From the NCBI GenBank assembly GCA_018262395.1, contig JAGSYM010000009.1:1-12111 (forward strand): 12,111 bases of DNA. Reading direction: 5' to 3'. Positions within the stretch are counted from its first letter, which is position 1. Every line of letters starts with the position of its first letter. The notes under the pieces are model-generated. The model made no database searches. It saw only the letters and a program-made list of their open reading frames with translations, and was not told where the DNA came from. The DNA comes from Nitrospirota bacterium (GTDB lineage: Bacteria; Nitrospirota; Thermodesulfovibrionia; Thermodesulfovibrionales; SM23-35). Shown one piece after another: positions 7,284-12,111 of the stretch. The position numbers and the translations under genes were made by a program.

Positions 7284-7768
7284 TGCAGAAAGAAGGAATG
7301 GAACTTGAGAAAAGTGATATAGAATTCATCGAAGGCGAATTTGTCACCATGAAACAGTGCACGGTACGGTCTGTCGAAGGCGGCCATATTGAACTTCAGC
7401 AGGTTGGAGCTTTCAGTATAGATGGCGAAAGAATAGAAGTAACCCAGGGAGCCTCGGGCATCCTCAAGGGAACCGATGTGAGTCTTAACCAGAGCATAAC
7501 CGCTGTGACTGCGGCCGACAATGTATCGGTAAATTTTTCCCTCTCCCCCGTCACCATCTCCCGTGAACAGACAACCGTAAACCGTTCAGCTGTCGGCGTG
7601 ATGGCCGCACGTGAAATAAAATCCGACAACACATCTGCTTTCCTCGTTGTTGCAAACAAAGTTGAAGGCAATATCACAACGCTTTTGGACTGGCGCGCTT
7701 CACTTGCCCTGGGTGCAATCTTCGGAGGGTTGTGGGGCCTTTTCTCCGTAGTATTTAAACGGAAATGA
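7280..7768 (+). CDS. 15-residue-repeat (probable beta-solenoid) protein with C-terminal membrane anchor
   Basis: I do not recognise a named function. The 162-residue protein has a short charged N-terminus (1-20), then about seven tandem units of 15 residues (21-35, 36-50, 51-65, 66-80, 81-96, 97-111, 112-126). Each unit follows roughly x-(I/V)-x-(L/V)-x-(Q/N)-x-x-(A/V)-x-x-(I/V)-x-x-(acidic), for example RIEVTQGASGILKGT and DVSLNQSITAVTAAD. Such spacing of small hydrophobic residues fits a beta-solenoid rod. Residues ~139-158 are a membrane helix (ASLALGAIFGGLWGLFSVVF) followed by KRK. There is no N-terminal signal peptide, so it looks like a tail-anchored or C-terminally anchored protein; orientation is unclear, although the KRK end favours a cytoplasmic C-terminus. 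It overlaps valS (ATGA) and nadC (ATGA) by 4 bases at each end, so it is translated with them. Confidence 0.8.
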   Translation: MMQKEGMELEKSDIEFIEGEFVTMKQCTVRSVEGGHIELQQVGAFSIDGERIEVTQGASGILKGTDVSLNQSITAVTAADNVSVNFSLSPVTISREQTTVNRSAVGVMAAREIKSDNTSAFLVVANKVEGNITTLLDWRASLALGAIFGGLWGLFSVVFKRK

Positions 7769-8607
7769 TCTCATCTGACCTTCCTTCGGGTGTTGTTGAA
7801 ACCATACGCCGCGCACTCGAAGAGGATATCGGTTCAGGAGACATTACAACCTCACTCCTGATACCAGAAGAGGACGAGTTCACAGCACGCTTCGTTGCAA
7901 AAGATGCCTTCATCCTTGCAGGCCTTCCGTTCGCACAGGAGGTTTTTCACCTCCTTCATCCCTCCATGAAATGGACAGCATTTTCCACTGACGGCGACAA
8001 GATCAGAAAAGGCGATGTGCTCGCTGAACTTTCAGGGAAAACCCGTATCATTCTTACGGGTGAGCGGGTAAGCCTCAATATCCTTCAGAGACTCTCCGGA
8101 ATAGCGACTCTCACGAGCAGGTATGTGGAGAGAATTCGCGGACTGAAGGCGCGAATAGTAGACACGAGGAAAACAGTTCCCTGCATGCGTTTCATGGAAA
8201 AGTATGCTGTGAGAAAAGGTGGCGGCCATAACCACAGGTTCGGGCTTTTTGACGGAATCCTCATCAAAAATAATCATATAAAAGCCGTGGGCAGTGTATC
8301 AGAAGCTGTCAACCTTGCAAAGGCATCTCATCATCTCGCAAAAATTGAAGTCGAGGTGGAGAGCCTTCCGGATCTTGAACTGGCTGTCAGGGCCGGAGCA
8401 GATATCGTCATGCTCGATAATATGTCTGTCAGTGATATGAAAGAGGCCGTGCAGATTGTACAGGGGAAGGTATTGCTCGAGGCATCAGGCGGTATCAATC
8501 TTGACAATGTACGGGAGATTGCGGATACGGGTGTTGATATTATTTCTGTTGGGGCCCTGACTCATTCTGCCACAGCAGTTGACATAAGCTTGCAATTAGT
8601 CGGATAA
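7765..8607 (+). CDS. nadC: nicotinate-nucleotide pyrophosphorylase (quinolinate phosphoribosyltransferase)
   Basis: NadC converts quinolinate and phosphoribosyl pyrophosphate to nicotinate mononucleotide, CO2 and pyrophosphate, the entry into NAD+ from the de novo route. The 280-residue length is standard. Family motifs: LEEDIGSGDITT (18-29), GERVSLNILQRLSGIAT (99-115), DTRKT (133-137), EKYAVRKGGGHNHRFGLFDG (145-164) with LIKNNHI (166-172), EVEVES (195-200), MLDNM (216-220), EASGGI and SVGALTHS near the end. One oddity: the stretch after DTRKT reads VPCMR, with Cys140 where family members I know have Gly (TxPGxR). The start ATG at 7765 overlaps the stop of the upstream repeat-protein gene. 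nadA and nadB are not in this window; nadE, acting later in the pathway, is about 5.5 kb upstream on the same strand. Confidence 0.95.
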   Translation: MISSDLPSGVVETIRRALEEDIGSGDITTSLLIPEEDEFTARFVAKDAFILAGLPFAQEVFHLLHPSMKWTAFSTDGDKIRKGDVLAELSGKTRIILTGERVSLNILQRLSGIATLTSRYVERIRGLKARIVDTRKTVPCMRFMEKYAVRKGGGHNHRFGLFDGILIKNNHIKAVGSVSEAVNLAKASHHLAKIEVEVESLPDLELAVRAGADIVMLDNMSVSDMKEAVQIVQGKVLLEASGGINLDNVREIADTGVDIISVGALTHSATAVDISLQLVG

Positions 8608-8618
8608 TCTGCTATATT
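8590..8618 (+). promoter_or_regulatory. sigma-70-type promoter for the SAP-like small protein
   Basis: TTGCAA (8590-8595, 4 of 6 bases, inside the last codons of nadC) and TATATT (8613-8618, 5 of 6 bases) are separated by exactly 17 bases. Transcription would start near 8625, leaving a leader of about 45 bases that contains the AAGGAG ribosome site at 8656-8661. Confidence 0.5.
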
Positions 8619-8669
8619 TTAAATAATTTTGATACGTTGATAACATTTTCTTATTAAGGAGAACAGGAC

Positions 8670-8852
8670 ATGACGCTAAAGCAAATAAAGGAAATCGCCA
8701 AGCAGAAGAACATAAAAGTCGGCAATATGAAAAAAGAGAACATTATCAGGGCAATACAGAGAGCGGAAGGAAACTTTGTTTGTTTTGGAACCGCCGCCGC
8801 AGGCATATGCGATCAGATGACCTGTTCGTGGAGAGACGATTGCCTCGTATAA
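8670..8852 (+). CDS. SAP/Rho-N-like small protein with four-cysteine tail
   Basis: The 60-residue protein has two parts. Residues 1-33 (MTLKQIKEIAKQKNIKVGNM then KKENIIRAIQRAE) form the helix-loop-helix pattern of SAP or Rho N-terminal-like domains, which usually bind nucleic acid. Residues 34-60 have the pattern C-x8-C-x4-C-x5-C (Cys38, 47, 52, 58) around GNFVCFGT and CSWRDDC, suggesting a metal site or disulphides. From memory, similar EGN-x-x-CF...CLWR-x-DC proteins are common in Geobacter-type bacteria, without a known function. The start is well supported by AAGGAG 8 bases upstream. It is the last plus-strand gene and converges with bioA, ending 21 bases before the bioA stop. Confidence 0.8.
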   Translation: MTLKQIKEIAKQKNIKVGNMKKENIIRAIQRAEGNFVCFGTAAAGICDQMTCSWRDDCLV

Positions 8853-8853
8853 C

Positions 8854-8869
8854 AAACCCTGTGGTTTTT
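8854..8869. terminator. weak hairpin between convergent genes
   Basis: AAACC (8854-8858) and GGTTT (8863-8867) can pair around a 4-base loop, with T residues following on the plus strand and A residues on the other side. It lies exactly in the 21-base gap between two convergent genes, where a bidirectional terminator is expected, but a 5-pair stem with two G-C pairs is weak. Confidence 0.25.
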
Positions 8870-8873
8870 CTGC

Positions 8874-10349
8874 TCATGACCCGGTTACCGCAGATATGCT
8901 CTCTTTCATTACTTTCATCATCTGCGCAAGATTCTGTTCGCTGATGGCCAACGGTGGCATAAGAACGATGACATTCCCGAGGGGCCGGACGAATACTCCC
9001 TGTTCTCTCGTGCGATCTGCAACCCGCCATCCCATCTTTTCTTCCCAATCATAGGGTCTCTTCGACTCTTTATCCAGCACAAGTTCTATGCCCGCCATGA
9101 ACCCGGCATTCCTGACGTCTCCCACGTGAGCCAACTGCGCTATCTCCTGAAGCCATATTTCAAGGACAGCTATTTTCCCCTGGAGATTTTCAAGCACACG
9201 CTCTCTTTCAAACAGGCCGAGGCATGCCAATGCAGCAGCACATACGAGGGGGTTTCCTGTATATGAATGGCCATGAAAGAATGTCTTCAAATCCCTGAAC
9301 TCTCCGAGGAAGGCGTCGTAGAGTTCATCGGTTGCAAGCGTAACCGCAAGAGGCATATAACCTCCTGTAATGCCTTTCGACAAACAGAGGATATCAGGGA
9401 TGACATCTTCATGCTCACAGGCAAACATCTTGCCTGTCCTTCCAAATCCGGTTGCAACTTCGTCAGCAATCATCAGTATATTGTATTTGCTGCACAAGTC
9501 TCTCACGCCTTTCAGGTATCCAGAAGGGGATGTAATCATTCCGCCGGCAGCCTGAATCATGGGTTCGATAATCAGTCCTGCTATTTCCCCTGAATGGTCA
9601 TAGAGAATCCTGTCCATCTCGCCGAGGCATGTAAACGCGCAACGGGGATACGTTTTGCCGAGTTCACACCTGTAACAATAGGGCGACGGGGCTTTGTAGG
9701 TCCTGAACAGTAATGGTTCGAATGTCTTGTGGAATATGTCAATGCCCCCGACACTGACTGCACCGAGTGTATCGCCGTGATAAGCATTCCTGAGGGAAAT
9801 GAATGCATTTCTTCCATCAATACCTTTGTGCTTCCAGTACTGAAAAGCCATTTTTAAGGCAACTTCGACTGCGGTCGATCCATTATCGGAATAGAAGACC
9901 TTACTTAAACCTGCCTTTTCAACCCCCCCTTTATCCCCCTTTTCAGAAGGGGGGATGGAGGGTTTACCGGAATTGATCTCTCCCTGTCCTCTTCCTTGAT
10001 CATCGTGAGGAAAGATGGAAAGTTGTTCTTGAACTATTCCAATAAGCTTTTCTGCAAGCCTTATTGCCGGCACATTGCTTAACCCCAGTAAGGTGCTGTG
10101 AGCAATATTGCCAAGCTGTTCCCTGATTGCATCATCGATCTCTTTTTTTCTGTGCCCGAAAATATTAACCCATAGTGATGAGACACCATCAAGATACCAC
10201 CGGCCGTATATGTCCTTTATGAAACAGTCCCTTCCCTCTGCAATGACAATTGGCGTTTCCTTTTCCCATTCACTCATTTGGGTGAAAGGATGCCATATAT
10301 ATTTTCTGTCAAGCTCTTCAAGGTTCTTATTATCTTCAGTAATGCTCAT
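8874..10349 (-). CDS. bioA: adenosylmethionine-8-amino-7-oxononanoate aminotransferase with in-frame insertion
   Basis: BioA is a PLP enzyme of biotin synthesis that makes 7,8-diaminononanoate from 7-keto-8-aminopelargonate, typically using S-adenosylmethionine as amino donor. The 491-residue protein shows [10 protein letters not shown] (16-25), [14 protein letters not shown] (53-66), the cofactor phosphate loop DNGSTAVE (155-162), [15 protein letters not shown] (188-202), [12 protein letters not shown] (260-271), [11 protein letters not shown] (296-306) and the PLP lysine Lys325 in [17 protein letters not shown] follows. It is longer than usual by ~35-40 residues because of an insertion at about 110-147, a Gly/Pro/Lys-rich stretch before [15 protein letters not shown]. 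Part of it (129-143) is encoded by a palindromic DNA repeat. A four-cysteine stretch, [17 protein letters not shown] (225-241), is also visible. It is the last of the minus-strand kup-prmC-bioA run; 19 bases separate it from prmC. GGAAG lies about 7 bases upstream of the start. Confidence 0.95.
   Translation of the reverse strand: MSITEDNKNLEELDRKYIWHPFTQMSEWEKETPIVIAEGRDCFIKDIYGRWYLDGVSSLWVNIFGHRKKEIDDAIREQLGNIAHSTLLGLSNVPAIRLAEKLIGIVQEQLSIFPHDDQGRGQGEINSGKPSIPPSEKGDKGGVEKAGLSKVFYSDNGSTAVEVALKMAFQYWKHKGIDGRNAFISLRNAYHGDTLGAVSVGGIDIFHKTFEPLLFRTYKAPSPYCYRCELGKTYPRCAFTCLGEMDRILYDHSGEIAGLIIEPMIQAAGGMITSPSGYLKGVRDLCSKYNILMIADEVATGFGRTGKMFACEHEDVIPDILCLSKGITGGYMPLAVTLATDELYDAFLGEFRDLKTFFHGHSYTGNPLVCAAALACLGLFERERVLENLQGKIAVLEIWLQEIAQLAHVGDVRNAGFMAGIELVLDKESKRPYDWEEKMGWRVADRTREQGVFVRPLGNVIVLMPPLAISEQNLAQMMKVMKESISAVTGS
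9921..9965. repeat. 45-bp C/G-rich palindromic element inside bioA
   Basis: The plus strand reads AACCCCCCCTTTATCCCCC followed by a short centre (TTTTCAGAA) and a G-rich arm GGGGGGATGGAGGGTTT, an imperfect inverted repeat with a centre near 9944. Its length is exactly 15 codons, and on the minus strand it encodes [15 protein letters not shown] (bioA residues 129-143) without interrupting the frame. It looks like a dispersed palindromic repeat that has landed in a surface loop. Similar Pro-x-x-KGG-x-GG peptides are familiar to me from other bacterial proteins, but no second copy of this exact type is visible here. Confidence 0.65.
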
Positions 10350-10368
10350 ATCACACTTCCGTCATGTT

Positions 10369-11331
10369 CTATAGCCAAATCGTCATGATTCTGTCAAGAC
10401 CTGCATAATCTTTTTTCAACGAGGTATCCCTGAATCCTGCGTGTATTGCCGTTTCCTTTACTGCTTCTGCCTGATCAATGCCGATTTCGAACATAAGAAA
10501 CCCCTCCATTTTCAGGTAATGCTTCGCTTCAGAGATTATTCTTCTGTAGTAAGCAAGCCCGTCTTCACCTCCATTCAGGGCTTCTGGAGGCTCCCAATCC
10601 CTTATTTCGGGTTGCAAAGTTATTATATCGCCTTCTTTAATATACGGAGGGTTCGAGACAATAAGATCAAAGGTAAAATGTGAAATGCGAGATGTGAGTT
10701 TTTCTGTCAACGGCTCAAACAACGAACCCTTCAGAAATGTAACGTTATTAATACCATTATTTGTTGCATTTTCCATAGCATACTGAATGGCTGTCACTGA
10801 TGTGTCGCTGCCGTATATTTCTGCATCAGGGAATTCTTTTGCAAGTGCAAGAGCGATGCAGCCGCTACCTGTACAGAGATCCAAAATTCTTAACAATGAT
10901 AAAGAGCCATCAGTTCCGGTAATCCCCCCCTCCCCTTCTTTTCTGCACTCAGGCGGATTCGCTTCGGCGAAAGTAAAGGCGCGGAAGAGGGGATTTGATA
11001 TCTTACTTTTAAGTATCTCAATAGCTTCTTCAACGAGCACCTCGGTCTCCGGTCTTGGGATAAGCACGCCCGGTCCTACACGCAGTTTCAGCCCATGGAA
11101 TTCTGTGTAACCAAGGATGTACTGTAGTGGCTCCCTTTTTGCTCTCCTCCGGAGAAGCTTTTCGATGAGAGCCATGGTATCTTCCGGGATCTGTGGATTA
11201 TCCTTATAGAGAATGATACGATTTATGTCAAGGCAATGCGCTACGAGCAGTTCAGCGTCTTTCAGCGGACTATCAATTCCATACCTTTTAAGGAATTCAC
11301 CGGCAGTCCGAACTTTTTCGAGAGCTTTCAT
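10369..11331 (-). CDS. prmC: peptide chain release factor N5-glutamine methyltransferase with in-frame insertion
   Basis: PrmC (HemK) methylates the Gln of the GGQ motif of release factors RF1 and RF2, needed for efficient termination. The 320-residue protein has the N-terminal helical domain (1-75, with KDAELLVAH and REPLQYILGYTEFHG), VGPGVLIPRPETE (85-97), the SAM-binding DLCTGSGCIALALA (151-164) and the catalytic NPPY (227-230). It is longer than typical family members (about 280 residues). The extra residues lie mainly between the helix EEAIEILKSK (101-110) and RILDLCTGSG, where normally only a few residues occur; 25 of them come from a repeat-like DNA element. A second small insertion (about 212-221, TSRISHFTF) precedes DLIVSNPPY. 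The ATG is 5 bases after the kup stop and has no clear ribosome site, suggesting coupling. bioA follows after 19 bases. Confidence 0.94.
   Translation of the reverse strand: MKALEKVRTAGEFLKRYGIDSPLKDAELLVAHCLDINRIILYKDNPQIPEDTMALIEKLLRRRAKREPLQYILGYTEFHGLKLRVGPGVLIPRPETEVLVEEAIEILKSKISNPLFRAFTFAEANPPECRKEGEGGITGTDGSLSLLRILDLCTGSGCIALALAKEFPDAEIYGSDTSVTAIQYAMENATNNGINNVTFLKGSLFEPLTEKLTSRISHFTFDLIVSNPPYIKEGDIITLQPEIRDWEPPEALNGGEDGLAYYRRIISEAKHYLKMEGFLMFEIGIDQAEAVKETAIHAGFRDTSLKKDYAGLDRIMTIWL
10921..10995. repeat. 75-bp repeat-like element inside prmC
   Basis: The segment is bounded by an imperfect inverted repeat: AATCCCCCCCTCCCCTTC at the left and GAAGAGGGGATT at the right. Inside, TTCGC-TTCG-GCGAA (10958-10971) forms a small perfect hairpin with a TTCG loop. 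It spans exactly 25 codons and encodes, on the minus strand, residues 113-137 (NPLFRAFTFAEANPPECR then KEGEGGI) of prmC, in the part that appears inserted relative to the family. Confidence 0.55.
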
Positions 11332-11336
11332 ACATA

Positions 11337-12111
11337 TCAGATAGAAATTTTGGTGATAACTCCATGCAACTTCTTCGGCGGTATCTTATAGAACTGAATG
11401 AATGTTGGGGTTACCCTCTTTATGAGAGCAAAGATTTTCCAAATAAGGTTTTTTGCAGCAATGTCCTCAAGTCCGTAAAAGACGGCCCGTTCCTCTATGC
11501 CGGCCTCACGCAAGAGATCTTCCACGTCGATCACTTCCATATACCCAGCCTGAATCTCAAATACCTTAAGTCCTTTTGCAAGATCATCTTTGAAAAAACC
11601 GATAACGCCGAATGGATCATCCCTCTTGATTATTGATACGAAGATATTCGTCTCGTATACGACACCATGAAAAAACATGGTCTGCGTTACATAGAAGGGA
11701 ATATCCTTCACATCTTTGATAAGAAAAAGCGATGTTCCTTTAATCCGGGTGCCTGTTTCATATACCCTCGTGAATTTGTGGAGAAAGTCTTCAAGCGGCA
11801 CAAAATCCATCATACGGTAAAGTCTCTTCTGCCCCTGCGTATAGAGGATGATCATGAAAAAAGGTATCATGGACAGGACCAGAGACCAGTATCCTCCGTG
11901 AGGGATCTTGTAGAAGTTTGCTCCCAGATATACCGCATCAACAAGAGTGACGATAAGAGCAACCACTGCAAGGGTTTTCTTTTTCAACAGGTAAAAAATC
12001 CATGTCATAAGAATTCCCGTAAGCGTCATTGTCCCGGTAACTGCAAGGCCGTAGGCTGCAGCGAGACGGCTGGATTCTCCGAATTCCACCATGATGAAAA
12101 GAACGGCAAAG
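11337..12111 (-). CDS. kup: Kup-type potassium uptake protein, C-terminal half (enters from right edge)
   Basis: The frame is open through the right edge of the window, so the N-terminus and most membrane helices are missing; about 257 codons are visible. The visible part begins FAVLFIMVEFGESSRLAAAY and continues GLAVTGTM, matching the Kup/HAK/KT motif usually read as LAAAYGxAVTGTM. Two or three further membrane helices follow, with YLGANFYKIPHGGYW, a Kup hallmark, between them. The last ~150 residues are the soluble cytoplasmic domain, including KGTSLFLIKD, TQTMFFHGVVYE, FEIQAGYMEVIDV, VFYGLED and a final FIQFYKIPPKKLHGVITKI. Kup proteins import K+ with protons. An ATG at 12092 exists in frame, but lies within the conserved region, so it is not the start. 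It is the first gene of the visible minus-strand run and ends 5 bases before prmC, an unusual pairing with a translation factor methylase. Confidence 0.92.
   Translation of the reverse strand, partial: FAVLFIMVEFGESSRLAAAYGLAVTGTMTLTGILMTWIFYLLKKKTLAVVALIVTLVDAVYLGANFYKIPHGGYWSLVLSMIPFFMIILYTQGQKRLYRMMDFVPLEDFLHKFTRVYETGTRIKGTSLFLIKDVKDIPFYVTQTMFFHGVVYETNIFVSIIKRDDPFGVIGFFKDDLAKGLKVFEIQAGYMEVIDVEDLLREAGIEERAVFYGLEDIAAKNLIWKIFALIKRVTPTFIQFYKIPPKKLHGVITKISI

Noticed and set aside
551..8607. nadE and nadC considered as one dedicated NAD operon or a defence-type NAD system
   Set aside because: They are separated by promoter-like sequences and unrelated translation genes, and no NAD-consuming effector or sensor domain was found.
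8629..8657. A second promoter-like pair, TTGATA and TATTAA 17 bases apart, before the SAP-like gene
   Set aside because: Transcription would begin downstream of the AAGGAG ribosome site and almost at the ATG, so it could not serve this gene; the upstream pair at 8590-8618 fits better.
9921..10995. The palindromic elements considered as rho-independent terminators or a CRISPR-like array
   Set aside because: Both lie inside intact reading frames in multiples of three bases, and there is no regular repeat-spacer pattern.

Overview
The window is a compact stretch of bacterial chromosome with intermediate GC, short or overlapping gene junctions and almost entirely housekeeping genes. No tRNA, rRNA, CRISPR array, insertion sequence or phage gene was seen. 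The gene content, the receiver protein with a C-terminal helical domain, the small SAP-like protein with a cysteine tail, and GC-rich palindromic elements sitting in frame inside genes suggest a Nitrospirota- or Desulfobacterota-like environmental bacterium. That taxonomic guess is inference from style, not from a search.

Layout. At the left edge (435 down to 1, minus strand, running off the window) is the N-terminal part of an exported zinc metallopeptidase of the MA type. Diverging from it, behind a good sigma-70-type promoter (480-508), is nadE, glutamine-dependent NAD+ synthetase (551-2287). Next comes a small exported protein (2499-2756) overlapping rsmI, a 16S rRNA 2'-O-methyltransferase (2753-3580). 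A second promoter-like sequence at the rsmI stop introduces a tight plus-strand run from 3634 to 8607. It holds a response-regulator-like receiver protein, valS (valyl-tRNA synthetase), a membrane-anchored protein built of 15-residue repeats, and nadC (quinolinate phosphoribosyltransferase); each gene overlaps the next by a few bases. A small SAP-like protein with four cysteines (8670-8852) follows behind its own promoter-like sequence.

The right third is on the minus strand: the C-terminal half of a Kup-type potassium transporter (entering from the right edge), prmC (release-factor glutamine methyltransferase) and bioA (biotin synthesis aminotransferase), closely packed and read in that order. 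They converge on the SAP-like gene.

How the genes fit together. nadC and nadE supply NAD+ (quinolinate to nicotinate mononucleotide, and the final amidation). valS, rsmI and prmC serve translation (tRNA charging, 16S rRNA modification, release-factor methylation). bioA serves biotin synthesis. I see no clear new multi-gene system here. The observations most worth checking are: valS has no ATG, GTG or TTG start available and appears to begin at a rare ATT/ATC codon overlapping the upstream gene; bioA and prmC each carry an in-frame palindromic insertion; the 162-residue protein between valS and nadC is a regular repeat protein with a C-terminal membrane anchor; and the receiver protein ends in two copies of a helical motif.
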